DNA from: JAJFUV01 sp964384215
GTDB taxonomy: Bacteria; Acidobacteriota; Terriglobia; Bryobacterales; Bryobacteraceae
NCBI GenBank assembly: GCA_964384215.1
Contig: CAYLLB010000027.1
Span: forward strand, 1-64,000
Length of the DNA stretch: 64,000 bases
Direction of reading: 5' to 3'
Below are positions 26,755 to 35,015 of the stretch, piece by piece (the stretch's first letter is position 1; each line of letters starts with the position of its first letter). The position numbers and the translations under genes are program-made. A model generated the notes under the pieces. The model was given only the letters and a program-made list of their open reading frames with translations, was not told the origin of the DNA and ran no database searches.

Positions 26755-27136
26755 CCTTGGAAACGGGAGGCCTTCGCGGCGCCTGCGGCTTCGGTCCCGT
26801 GGAAGGCGCGGGCTGGGCCGACGATTTGGGCGCGTAAGCGTACGGAGCCCGCAGCTTGGGCAGCCGCTGGAGCTTCAGAAGATGATCGAACGAAGCCGGT
26901 TGGCTTTGCTTGCCCGGCAACTTAGCCTCCCCGCCGGGTTCCCGGGCTAGCGCCGGGTCGGGCTTGACGGGGGGGGCGGAAGGCGGCAGCCGGCGGCTCT
27001 TGCCGGCGGGCGTCTTCTGGATCTTTACATAGGCGCCCAATGTTCGCGCACTGCGCGAGCAGGTAGGCGCTTGGCTTTCTTCTTCTTCCAGCCATTCTAT
27101 GATTGGGCTTTTCGGATACTTCCGCGGATTCGCCAC
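26744..27136 (-). CDS. small basic proline-rich hypothetical protein
   Basis: I do not recognise this 130-residue protein. It starts VANPRKYPKSPIIEWLEEEE and the C-terminal half is rich in Pro, Lys, Ala and Arg, so it is probably disordered. I chose the GTG at 27136 over the ATG codons further upstream because AGGAGG sits six bases before it, the clearest Shine-Dalgarno of this stretch. That start also leaves a short gap to the divergent gene at 27198. The end overlaps the response regulator stop by 11 bases on the other strand. Confidence 0.55.
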   Translation of the reverse strand: MANPRKYPKSPIIEWLEEEESQAPTCSRSARTLGAYVKIQKTPAGKSRRLPPSAPPVKPDPALAREPGGEAKLPGKQSQPASFDHLLKLQRLPKLRAPYAYAPKSSAQPAPSTGPKPQAPRRPPVSKVKR

Positions 27137-27197
27137 GACATCCCTCCTTGCAACCTGTCGGAAGCTATCTTCGTCTAGTCTGAGTCTAGACCTGAAC

Positions 27198-28034
27198 ATG
27201 CCGCCTTTCAAGCGTTTCGTGTTCGCATGGATTGTTCTTTCGGGAGCGGTTTACGGCCAGGACGCCGGGCAGATTGTGCGTATGGCGATCGAACGTTTCA
27301 ACCACAGCACGTCCGTCGGCCGCCAATATGGATTCTTTGAACTTGAAGTGCAGCGGCAGTTCGACGACGAAGGAAAGCTGAAGTCAGAGCGTTCGCGCAC
27401 TTTTGACGTCACTATGCAGGAGGACTCTCCCTACCGGCGCCTGGTGGGGCGGGACGGAAAGCCCCTGAGTGTTTCTGAGAACGCGAATGAGGTGGCCAAG
27501 TTCCATTACGACATCGAGCAGCGCCGCCGTGAAACTCCATCCCAGCGGGCCAAGCGCCTGGCGGAGTGGGAGAAGCGGCAGGATCGCCAGCGCAAGTTCC
27601 TGCGGGAGATGCCCGAGGCTTTCGAGTTCACAGTTCTTCGCGAGGAACGTTTCGAGGGACGCGACACTTGGGTGATTCGCGCCTTGCCGAAACGGGACTA
27701 CCATCCACCTAATACGGAGGGAAGGATCCTGAGCAAACTCGCTGGCACGTTTTGGATCGACAAAGCCGACCTGCACTGTGCCCGGCTGGAGGCGCAATCA
27801 ATGGATACGCTCGCGTTCGGCTGGCTGCTGGTGCGCGTCTCCAAAGGCGCCAGGCTTACCATCAGTCAGACTCGCGTGAACGGCGAAGCCTGGTTCCCCA
27901 GCCACGTTTTTGCCTCCTACCGCGCCCGCATCGGCCTGATCAAGCTGATTGTCGGGGAGAACGAGTATAGTTACTCGAACTATCGCAAACTGCGGGCCGG
28001 ATCGCGTCCTGCGGTGGGCGTCCCGGGGCCGTGA
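27198..28034 (+). CDS. secreted hypothetical protein, possible LolA-like fold
   Basis: A 278-residue exported protein with a signal peptide (MPPFKRFVFAWIVLSGAVYGQ). The mature part begins 'QIVRMAIERFNHSTSV' and contains beta-rich segments ('YGFFELEVQRQFDDEG', 'RDTWVIRALPKRDY', 'GTFWIDKADLHCARLEAQ') like outer-membrane lipoprotein-sorting-type proteins, with a charged helical insertion (QRRRETPSQRAKRLAEWEKR). The frame is open to 27099, but the ATG at 27198 begins the signal peptide. The function is unknown. The next gene is the acyltransferase at 28073. Confidence 0.7.
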   Translation: MPPFKRFVFAWIVLSGAVYGQDAGQIVRMAIERFNHSTSVGRQYGFFELEVQRQFDDEGKLKSERSRTFDVTMQEDSPYRRLVGRDGKPLSVSENANEVAKFHYDIEQRRRETPSQRAKRLAEWEKRQDRQRKFLREMPEAFEFTVLREERFEGRDTWVIRALPKRDYHPPNTEGRILSKLAGTFWIDKADLHCARLEAQSMDTLAFGWLLVRVSKGARLTISQTRVNGEAWFPSHVFASYRARIGLIKLIVGENEYSYSNYRKLRAGSRPAVGVPGP

Positions 28035-28072
28035 TTCCGCCGCCTCGGTTCATTTGTGTTTAGAATTGTTCG

Positions 28073-28972
28073 TTGCACACCAGATCTTCCATTCGCAACT
28101 ACCTTGAGTACTCGATCGCTCGCGTCCTGCTGGCGAGCCTCGCGTACGGGCCGCGCCCGGCGGCTGAACGAATCGCCCGTGTTTACATATGGTTGCTCGA
28201 CAAAGCCGTACCGCGGCTGCGCCGGGTAGCCATGCGCAATCTGGAAATTGCCATGCCCGAGCGTTCCGCTGGGGACCGCCGGGCCATCGCGGACGGCGTT
28301 TTCCGCTCCATCGCCCGCATGATGGTGTGCTTCGCGCGCCTGCCGCGGATCAGCCCCGATGAGGTGGGGCAGTGGATACGCTACGACGGCTACGATCATT
28401 TCACGGCGGCGCTCGCCAAGGGCAGGGGAGTGCTCTTCGCGACAGCCCATCTGGGCAACTGGGAACTTAGCGCGTACGCGCACGCCATGATGTCGGGTCC
28501 CATGCATGTGGTTGTCCGGCCGCTCGACAATCCTCTGATCGACGCTCTGGTAGAATCCCGCCGGACCGCTAGCGGCAACTACATGATCCAGAAGAAGAAC
28601 TTCGCGCGCGGCATCCTCAAAGCCCTGGCCGCCAACCAGGCGGTGGGCATTTTGATCGATCAGAATACCTCGCTCGAAGAAGGCGTCTTTGTGAACTTCT
28701 TCGGCGTGCCGGCCTCGGCCAACGCGGGCTTTGCGAAGCTGGCCGCGCGGACCGGTGCCGCCGTGATCCCAGGCTTCGCCTTGTGGTCGCCTGAGGAGAA
28801 TCGCTACGTGCTTAAGTTCTATGAGCCAGTGGAGATCACGGGCGATTTGGCGGCCGACACGCAACGGCTGCATTCGCAACTGGAGTCGGTGATCCGTGAG
28901 TATCCCGACCAATGGCTGTGGATTCACCGCCGCTGGAAAACGCGGCCGCCAGGCTCGCCGCCGCTTTACTGA
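28073..28972 (+). CDS. LpxL/HtrB-like lipid A acyltransferase
   Basis: A 299-residue membrane-associated acyltransferase of the lysophospholipid/lipid A family, which adds secondary acyl chains to lipid A precursors at the inner membrane. The catalytic motif is H126-x4-E131 in 'ATAHLGNWELSAYAHAM', with a later 'GILIDQNTSLEEGVFVNFFG' block as in LpxL. The start is a TTG placed exactly seven bases after the hexamer TAGAAT (28061-28066), with no Shine-Dalgarno, which fits a leaderless mRNA. The donor and position of acylation cannot be told from sequence. Confidence 0.85.
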   Translation: MHTRSSIRNYLEYSIARVLLASLAYGPRPAAERIARVYIWLLDKAVPRLRRVAMRNLEIAMPERSAGDRRAIADGVFRSIARMMVCFARLPRISPDEVGQWIRYDGYDHFTAALAKGRGVLFATAHLGNWELSAYAHAMMSGPMHVVVRPLDNPLIDALVESRRTASGNYMIQKKNFARGILKALAANQAVGILIDQNTSLEEGVFVNFFGVPASANAGFAKLAARTGAAVIPGFALWSPEENRYVLKFYEPVEITGDLAADTQRLHSQLESVIREYPDQWLWIHRRWKTRPPGSPPLY

Positions 28973-29006
28973 CAGACGCTGTGCGCCGCTTCGTTAGAAT
29001 GAAAGA

Positions 29007-29873
29007 GTGATCCACTCTCAGATTCTTTATAACGGCCAAGTGTGCTCCGCCTGGGAAAAACTGCTCTGTCCCGGCCAACTCGGCCTGCTCAGCGGGTGGG
29101 GCGTGTTTACCACCCTCCGTGTCTATGACGGGGTCCCCTTCGCGTTCGCGCGACACTGGGCGCGGATGAGCAAGGATGCCGCGCTGATGCACGTGCCGAT
29201 GCCCGAGGACCCGGCTGCGATCGAGCGCGATCTTCAAGTGCTTATCCAGGCCAATTCGGCCGTCAACGCCTCCCTCCGCCTGGTAGTTGTACGCAACCGT
29301 CACGGCCTTTGGGAAGGCCCTGCCAACACTAGGGATTACGATGTTATCGCCCTGACCACGGGGTTGAACCAGTGGCCTGCTGATGTGAAACTGGCGCTGA
29401 AGGCAAACGCGCGCCACGCGGCGTGTGAGTTCGCCGGGGCGAAGATTCTTTCCTGGGCGCAGAACCTCACGTGGAACGAGGAAGCGCGTTCGCGAGGATG
29501 GGACGAGGCGCTCCTGCTGAACGAACGCGGTGAAGTGAGCGAGTGCACCTCGGCAAACCTGTTCGCGGCCTATGGCGACGAAGTGAGAACTCCACCCCTC
29601 AATTCCGGATGTCTGCCAGGCGTGACGCGGGACGTGCTCCTGCAGGAGATTCACGTTCCGGGCCTGCGCGTCGTGGAGCAAACCCTCTTTCCGGCCGACC
29701 TGGAGGGGGCCGATCAGGTATTCATTACGAGCACAACGCGGCACCTGCTGCCCGTGGCCTCGATCGAAGGCTTGTCGATACGGAACCAGGGTACGGCCTG
29801 CCGGCGTCTACGGGATGCGTTCGACGCCTATGTGCGCGATTATGCGGCCTCCCGCCGGAGCGCGGCTGCTTGA
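29007..29873 (+). CDS. class IV PLP-dependent aminotransferase (IlvE/Dat/PabC family)
   Basis: A 288-residue fold-type IV enzyme: a branched-chain or D-amino-acid aminotransferase, or a 4-amino-4-deoxychorismate lyase. The Schiff-base Lys is Lys146 in 'AGAKILSWAQNL'. The PLP-binding Glu lies in 'NERGEVSECTSANLF', and 'PPLNSGCLPGVTRD' is the standard C-terminal motif. The start is GTG seven bases after TAGAAT (28995-29000), with no Shine-Dalgarno, again fitting leaderless translation. The exact activity cannot be assigned. Confidence 0.87.
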   Translation: MIHSQILYNGQVCSAWEKLLCPGQLGLLSGWGVFTTLRVYDGVPFAFARHWARMSKDAALMHVPMPEDPAAIERDLQVLIQANSAVNASLRLVVVRNRHGLWEGPANTRDYDVIALTTGLNQWPADVKLALKANARHAACEFAGAKILSWAQNLTWNEEARSRGWDEALLLNERGEVSECTSANLFAAYGDEVRTPPLNSGCLPGVTRDVLLQEIHVPGLRVVEQTLFPADLEGADQVFITSTTRHLLPVASIEGLSIRNQGTACRRLRDAFDAYVRDYAASRRSAAA

Positions 29874-29902
29874 TACCTTGGTGATTTCGAGCGGCACGCC
29901 CG

Positions 29903-30091
29903 ATGCGGCCTCACTGCCCCAAATGCGGAAGCGGAATCCGGTCCGTGCGGGACTACCGGCCGTCGTGGACAGAGACGTTCAGGCTTCGCCTGGGATCCTG
30001 GCCGTACCACCGGCGGCGTTGCCAGTGCGGGTTCGTCAGTTACGGGTCAAGGAGCAGGCGCCCTGAAGTAGACGAACGGCGTCAGGTCTAA
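29903..30091 (+). CDS. small zinc-ribbon protein
   Basis: A 62-residue reading frame with CPKCGSG near the N-terminus and C-x-C (CQCG) ~32 residues later, separated by a basic, aromatic stretch (WTETFRLRLGSWPYHRRR). This resembles short zinc-ribbon proteins common in acidobacterial genomes. There is no strong Shine-Dalgarno. It lies 30 bases after the aminotransferase stop and converges on the structured RNA at 30113-30720. The function is unknown. Confidence 0.5.
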   Translation: MRPHCPKCGSGIRSVRDYRPSWTETFRLRLGSWPYHRRRCQCGFVSYGSRSRRPEVDERRQV

Positions 30092-30112
30092 CTGCGGGAC
30101 TGATGAGAAGGC

Positions 30113-30130
30113 AAAAAAAATGGTTCCAAG
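30113..30130 (-). terminator. U8 tract after the closing stem of the structured RNA
   Basis: The 3' strand of the closing stem (30121-30130 on the plus strand) is followed directly by eight A on the plus strand, eight U in the RNA. A local hairpin (RNA nt 544-568) lies just upstream. It can serve as an intrinsic terminator, though the immediate stem is long-range. Confidence 0.55.
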
Positions 30131-30720
30131 TGACCCGCGCTTCAGCCTCCCCCCCAACCGTCATGCTCGGCTTTGGGCTTGTCATTCGGTAGAACCGGGC
30201 GCCTGCCTCTCTGCTCCCCGCCGCTGCCTTTAAGCAATTGCGGATCACCGCTCGGAGGCTCGCCAGCTATTTTCCACCGATAGAAGCCGGCGTCTCGTGA
30301 CGGCCTTTCGCTCTCCCACAGCGATTGTGCCCGTTTCCAGGCACCCCCACGGTGGGGTCAAAGTTCCTGGCCTGCCACTTCAACGCCCCGCCGAAGCTTC
30401 ATCTGGCCCGTTCGGCTTCCGTCTCACCACCTCGTGTGAGTCTTCCCCACTCCGGGGTGGGTCACTGGCGAAAACCCGTTGCCAAATGCCCGATCCGGCG
30501 GTCCAAATCCTTCCTCGGCTTTTCGCTCCCCTTTGGGATTTTCGCCCCGCAGGCTCGTAGCGCTCAAACCGATTCCGAACTCAGAAGCTTACCGAGACGT
30601 CTCGCCCGATTTCCCCTCGCTCCCCGTCGGCATCGCTTTTTATGACGTCTGCCTTCGGATCATCGTTCCGGGTCCGCTACGTTCCGTCCGGCTCGCTGCT
30701 GCGTGAACCTCTTGGAACCA
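30113..30720 (-). ncRNA. candidate 600-nt structured noncoding RNA
   Basis: Read on the minus strand from 30720 (nt 1). The 5' end TGGTTCCAAG pairs perfectly with CTTGGAACCA at nt 591-600. The pairing continues inward over nt 1-26 with 575-600: 22 of 26 positions pair, three as G-U. Eight U residues follow at once. Local stems include nt 71-77/120-126 (7 bp), 305-310/326-331 (6 bp), 260-264/271-275, 281-285/294-298, 351-355/380-384 enclosing 363-367/374-378, 470-473/478-481 with a UGAU loop, and 544-548/564-568. The strand is purine-rich with GNRA-like and GAAA runs. No minus-strand ORF covers it. A promoter sits at the right distance. I do not recognise the family; size and closed ends recall GOLLD, ROOL or OLE RNAs. 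Confidence 0.72.
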
Positions 30721-30725
30721 CCTCC

Positions 30726-30754
30726 ACTATGCCCCAAGTCCGTTTCGAAGTCAA
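30726..30754 (-). promoter_or_regulatory. sigma70-type promoter of the structured RNA
   Basis: On the minus strand, TTGACT (30754-30749) and CATAGT (30731-30726) are exactly 17 bases apart. A start seven bases downstream falls at G30719, the second base of the closing stem of the RNA. A further TATAAT-like word lies upstream near 30790 without a matching -35. Confidence 0.6.
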
Positions 30755-30882
30755 ACAAAATGTGCGCTTCTCGCGCTGTTTTCCTCAGATTATATTTGGT
30801 TTACTTTCAGTAACTTGCGAACGACCCTCGGTGGATTCGATGTGGATAAAACAACCCGGTCACAACTTGTTCCCGTCGAAGG

Positions 30883-31995
30883 TCAGCGTTCGAGTTTCAG
30901 AATCATGCCAGTGTCGGTAGCAGCCCAAATGTGAGCCGGACCGGCGGCCGCCAGGATGGCGCGATGCGCCACCGCCCGATAGTCGACGGGCATCTCGTGC
31001 CAGGCCTTGAGGTCAACGGATCTTAATATCATTAGTTTGCCGGGAATGGGCGAGCGCCGCAACTTCCCGGCGCACTCAATGGCCGCGATGTATGCGTTCC
31101 CCTCGCCGTCCTCGTATGCGTCGGTCGCCATCCGGTCTTTTTCGCGGAAGACGCGCCAACTCTTGCCGGTGCGCAGATCCACACAGAAAACCTCCGAGGG
31201 GTACTCGAACGAGTCGTCGAACTCGAATACCGAGAGGGCGGACGCGGCCGGGCTGATGCGAAGCAGGTTGATACGCCCGAACATCGATGTGACTTGAGAA
31301 TTCCAATTGGCGCCGCCGTCGCGGGTCTCCAACACGATGGTGCTGGCGGGGAGTTCGCGCCGTTTCAAGGCCGATTCGGGGTCCATCCAGTCCGGCAGGC
31401 GGGAGGCGTACCTTCGCGGCGGCTGGCTCCAGCCCGCAATGATACCGAATCGCCCGCCCAGGAAATCCATCGCCGTGAAGACCGTGTTCGCGGTAGAGGT
31501 GGACACTTTTTCGGCCGCTTTCAAAGCACTCCAGGACTTTCCCCCATCGCTGGTTTCGAGGATTGTCTTGCGCGGGCCGATGGCAAAGCCTCGATTCTCA
31601 TTCAGAAAATAGACGCGCAGGATTCCGCTCCGTCCCGACACCTTGTTCCATTGCAGGCCGCCTTCGTCGGTCCGCCAGACTCCCCGCGCGGTCACCATCC
31701 AGCCCAGGCTGTCGTTGAGGAAGAACAGCGAGAGGGGATGATCCCTGAGCTTCTGGATCGACCACGTCGCGCCGCCGTCGTTGGTCGAGACCATGACCGG
31801 CTTTGTGGATTGCTCCTCCTGCAGCGCGCCCACTGCCAGGCCGCGGCGCGGGGACGGAAATTTGAGATCGCTGATGACGAGCGTGGAGCGGATCTCGTCG
31901 TGGAAGTACCGCAAGCGCCAGCGCGGCTCGGCGCCCGCGAGGGTGCAGACAAACATCGCCAAGGCCGCGAGGGTCAATAGTCGACTTTCACTCAT
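30883..31995 (-). CDS. secreted BNR/YCF48-like beta-propeller protein
   Basis: A 370-residue exported protein with a signal peptide (MSESRLLTLAALAMFVCTLAG). Several Asp-box/BNR-like repeats are visible: 'STNDGGATWSIQ', 'TDEGGLQWNKV', 'ETSDGGKSWSAL' and 'ETRDGGANWNSQ'. This pattern is shared by sialidases and by the photosystem II assembly factor YCF48 family, which in heterotrophs are extracellular propellers of unknown role. It starts seven bases after the stop of the GAF protein gene, so they share an operon. Substrate or partner unknown. Confidence 0.82.
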   Translation of the reverse strand: MSESRLLTLAALAMFVCTLAGAEPRWRLRYFHDEIRSTLVISDLKFPSPRRGLAVGALQEEQSTKPVMVSTNDGGATWSIQKLRDHPLSLFFLNDSLGWMVTARGVWRTDEGGLQWNKVSGRSGILRVYFLNENRGFAIGPRKTILETSDGGKSWSALKAAEKVSTSTANTVFTAMDFLGGRFGIIAGWSQPPRRYASRLPDWMDPESALKRRELPASTIVLETRDGGANWNSQVTSMFGRINLLRISPAASALSVFEFDDSFEYPSEVFCVDLRTGKSWRVFREKDRMATDAYEDGEGNAYIAAIECAGKLRRSPIPGKLMILRSVDLKAWHEMPVDYRAVAHRAILAAAGPAHIWAATDTGMILKLER

Positions 31996-32002
31996 CGGAA
32001 TG

Positions 32003-32599
32003 TCAGTTCCTCGTCCGGCCCTGCCCGCTGGCCAGCACGAGTTCGGCGTGGTTTGCGCCCTCGACGGAAGTGGGGTCCATGCGCGCCAGCGCAAGCAAGC
32101 AGCCGAGTTGCTCGCCTACCGTGGTGAGCAATTCCATCTCGCTTCCGGTGTGGGCGTGCGGCATGCGGTGCTGCACGTTGATGACGCCCACCACGCGGTT
32201 GCGGGCGATCAACGGCGCGGAAAGGAACGCTTCGAAGGTATCCTCCGGCAGATTGCTGAAGTACCTGAAGCGCGGATCCTGGTTGGCTTCTTTGGAGATG
32301 GACAGGAGACGCCGTTCCCGGGCTACCCATCCGGTGAGTCCCTCACCGACTTTCAGGCGAACGTTGCCAAGGTTGGGCGGGCCCGGCTTGTTCGAAGCGC
32401 AGAGCACCAGTTCGTCGTTGTCTATCAGGTAGACGAAGCAGGAATCGCATTCCATGAATTCGGTGACCAGAGACACGATTCCCTGCAGGACCTCCTGCAA
32501 ATTCATTTCGCGCACCATGAACCGGCTGATTCTTTGGAACAGGCGGAGCTGCTGTTCCGCGCGTTCAAGGCGCATTTCCAAATCCCGTACCTTCGGCAC
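32003..32599 (-). CDS. GAF-domain protein
   Basis: A 198-residue protein with a short N-terminal coiled coil (LEMRLERAEQQLRLFQRI) and one GAF domain at ~25-180 ('NLQEVLQGIVSLVTEFMECD', 'VGEGLTGWVARERRLLSI', 'PLIARNRVVGVINVQHRM'). GAF domains bind small ligands or cofactors. No output domain is present, so it may act through a partner. The frame is open further upstream, but the GTG at 32599 removes most overlap with the divergent glycosidase promoter. An in-frame ATG eight codons later is also possible. Confidence 0.78.
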   Translation of the reverse strand: MPKVRDLEMRLERAEQQLRLFQRISRFMVREMNLQEVLQGIVSLVTEFMECDSCFVYLIDNDELVLCASNKPGPPNLGNVRLKVGEGLTGWVARERRLLSISKEANQDPRFRYFSNLPEDTFEAFLSAPLIARNRVVGVINVQHRMPHAHTGSEMELLTTVGEQLGCLLALARMDPTSVEGANHAELVLASGQGRTRN

Positions 32600-32663
32600 G
32601 TTACCATTATCGCCCGCCCGGCGGGCTTCCCGCGTGGGACAATCTGGTGAAGGAGATGGGGTC

Positions 32664-34985
32664 ATGAGAACTGCTGGAAAGCCGCGGTGGCTGTGGCTTC
32701 TACTGACGGCGCCGTGCGCACTCGCCGCGAACGTCGACCTGCGCAACGCCGTGGTGGTGACACGCGCAGGTGGGGTGCCGGAAGTCGAGAAAACGGCCGT
32801 CACAGTACTGGTCGAGGAAATCGAGAAACGCAGCGGTATCCGGCTGCCGGTAACCGCGGACGCGCCCTCGCCCAAGATGGCTGTCAGCATTGCGTCGGGT
32901 GTTGCGGTTCCAGGGGGCCGTCCGGAAGGTTACCGCATTCACATCGAGCAGGCGGACCGGACCATTGTCAAGATCGACGGCGTCGACGCGCGCGGAGCAC
33001 TTTACGGAATAGGGCATCTGCTGCGGCTGATCGACTGGGGACCAAACAGGCTGGAGTTACCCGCGCCGCTCGACATCACCTCCTCGCCCGCTTACCCGAT
33101 ACGTGGCCACCAGCTCGGCTATCGCCCCACGGCCAACTCCTACGACGCCTGGACGCCGGCCCAGTATGAGCAATACATCCGCGACTTGGCCGTTTTCGGG
33201 ACGAACGCGATTGAGAACATCCCCTCGCAGGACGAACGCCAGAGTCCCGTGATGAGAATCACGCGCCGCGAGATGAACCGCGCGATGAGCCTGATCTGCC
33301 GTCGGTACGGCATGGACTACTGGATCTGGCTCCCTGTCGAGTTCGATCTGCGGGACCCGGCCGGGAAGCGCCGCGCCGCGATGCTGAAGTGGTTCGAGGA
33401 TTATCTGCGGGACACCCCCGAGATCACGGGCGTTTTCGTTCCCGGCGGCGATCCGGGGAATAACCCGCCGGAACTTCTCATTCCTTACCTGGCGGAGATG
33501 GTCAAGCTGATGCGGCCCTTACACCCGAAGGCTCGCATCTGGCTTTCCATGCAAGGCTTCGACAAGAGCAAGGCCGAGTACGTGTATCGGTACCTGGAGC
33601 GGGAATCGCCGGATTGGCTCGGCGGCCTGGTGGCGGGACCGAGCAGTCCTCCCGTCGCCGGAACGCGCCTGCGCCTCCCGGCGAAGTACAAGTTACGGCT
33701 GTACCCGGACATCACGCACAACAAGATCTGCCAGTTCCAGGTCCCCGAGCTGGATCAGGCCATAGCGTTGACGCTGGGCCGCGAGGCGGTGAATCCGCGG
33801 CCCGTCGAATACGCGCGCATCCACAACTGGTTCGCGCCATATTCGGATGGCTTCATCTCCTATTCGGACGGCGCCCATGACGATGTCAACAAGAACCTCT
33901 GGAGCGCGCTCGCCTGGGATCCGTCGCGGACGGTGAACGACGTTCTCGCCGATTACGCGCGTTTTCACTTCGGCCCGGAGGTGGCCGCCGGGGCGGTGGA
34001 CGCGATCCTGGCTCTGGAGCGCAACTGGCACGGGCCGCTCGCCGGGAACGGTGGAGTGGAGGGCACGCTGCTCCAGTGGCGGCGGCTGGAGGCCCAGGCT
34101 CCCAAGCTGGAAAGTAACTGGCGTTGGCAGATGCTGCTGCTCAGGGCCTATTACGACGCTCACGTGCGGAGGCGCCTGATGCAGGACTCCGCGCTGGAGA
34201 AGGAGGCCAACGCCATACTGGCAAGGGCCGGCGAGTTCGGCTCCGAGCGGGCTATGGGCGAAGCCATGCGGATTCTGGATCGCGCGTCCTTGGAACCGGT
34301 GAGCGCCGATCTGCGCGCGCGCATCTTCGATTTGTGCGAGAAGTTATACCACTCGATAGGACTGCAGTCCAGTGTCGCCAAGTATCAGGCCAGCGGTGCC
34401 GAACGTGGTGCTGTATTGGATTTTGTAGACCTGCCCCTCAACAACCGCTGGTGGCTGGAAGACCAGTTTACAAACATTCGCAGACTTCCAACAGAAACTG
34501 AAAAAGTGGCCCGGCTTAAGACCGTCGCATGCTGGGAAGACCCCGGTCCTGGCAGTTACTACGACAATGTGGGCAATTTCGCGAAGGCCCCGCATCTGGT
34601 GAACCCGGCCGTGGATCCCATCGAACTCGAAGACGATCGCATCGAACCGCTGTTCTGGTGGTGGGACCAGGGTAAGAGCCGCGCGCGCCTCTCCTGGCAG
34701 GTTACGATGTGGCCGCGCGAGCTTGTGTATGAAGGACTGGACGCGAACGCTTCCTACATCGTGCGGTCGACCGGCTACGGGAAAGCGCTGCTGCGCATCG
34801 ATGGCGAGCGGGTCCTGCCCACGCTGGATGGCCAGAAGATGGGCGAATTCAAAGAATTTCCCGTGCCGGCCAAGTGCCTTATGGACCGTAAGCTTGTGCT
34901 GACCTGGGATATTCCCAACGACGAAGGGCATCTCAACTGGCGCCAGCGTTCACGTCTGTCGGAGGTTTGGTTGATCAAACGGTAG
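32664..34985 (+). CDS. secreted glycoside hydrolase with GH67/GH20-type N-terminal domain
   Basis: A 773-residue exported enzyme with a signal peptide (TAGKPRWLWLLLTAPCALA). Residues ~25-130 form the alpha/beta domain found before the barrel in alpha-glucuronidases and beta-hexosaminidases ('VTVLVEEIEKRSGIRLPV', 'DGVDARGALYGIGHLLRL'). A TIM-barrel follows from 'SPAYPIRGHQLGYRP' on. Candidate acidic residues lie in 'TGVFVPGGDPGNNP' and 'ISYSDGAHDDVNKN'. AGGAGAT is placed well before the ATG at 32664, so the longer upstream frame is not used. The family and substrate are unsure. Confidence 0.8.
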   Translation: MRTAGKPRWLWLLLTAPCALAANVDLRNAVVVTRAGGVPEVEKTAVTVLVEEIEKRSGIRLPVTADAPSPKMAVSIASGVAVPGGRPEGYRIHIEQADRTIVKIDGVDARGALYGIGHLLRLIDWGPNRLELPAPLDITSSPAYPIRGHQLGYRPTANSYDAWTPAQYEQYIRDLAVFGTNAIENIPSQDERQSPVMRITRREMNRAMSLICRRYGMDYWIWLPVEFDLRDPAGKRRAAMLKWFEDYLRDTPEITGVFVPGGDPGNNPPELLIPYLAEMVKLMRPLHPKARIWLSMQGFDKSKAEYVYRYLERESPDWLGGLVAGPSSPPVAGTRLRLPAKYKLRLYPDITHNKICQFQVPELDQAIALTLGREAVNPRPVEYARIHNWFAPYSDGFISYSDGAHDDVNKNLWSALAWDPSRTVNDVLADYARFHFGPEVAAGAVDAILALERNWHGPLAGNGGVEGTLLQWRRLEAQAPKLESNWRWQMLLLRAYYDAHVRRRLMQDSALEKEANAILARAGEFGSERAMGEAMRILDRASLEPVSADLRARIFDLCEKLYHSIGLQSSVAKYQASGAERGAVLDFVDLPLNNRWWLEDQFTNIRRLPTETEKVARLKTVACWEDPGPGSYYDNVGNFAKAPHLVNPAVDPIELEDDRIEPLFWWWDQGKSRARLSWQVTMWPRELVYEGLDANASYIVRSTGYGKALLRIDGERVLPTLDGQKMGEFKEFPVPAKCLMDRKLVLTWDIPNDEGHLNWRQRSRLSEVWLIKR

Positions 34986-35015
34986 GGGTCGCAAATATGG
35001 CCCCCGCCTACGGAT

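Noticed and set aside
30036..30248. 70-codon minus-strand frame across the 3' end of the structured RNA
   Set aside because: It runs through the U8 tract and closing stem and has no recognisable domain.
30113..30720. Group II intron, RNase P RNA or tmRNA as an explanation of the structured RNA
   Set aside because: I find no domain V-type hairpin, no GUGCG start, no conserved RNase P core such as GAGGAAAGUCC, and no tRNA-like end; the closing stem and U tract fit none of them.
30297..30920. Stacked plus-strand open frames of 75-106 codons over the structured RNA
   Set aside because: They overlap in all three frames, lack ribosome sites and family signatures, and exist because the plus strand is pyrimidine-rich and so poor in stop codons.
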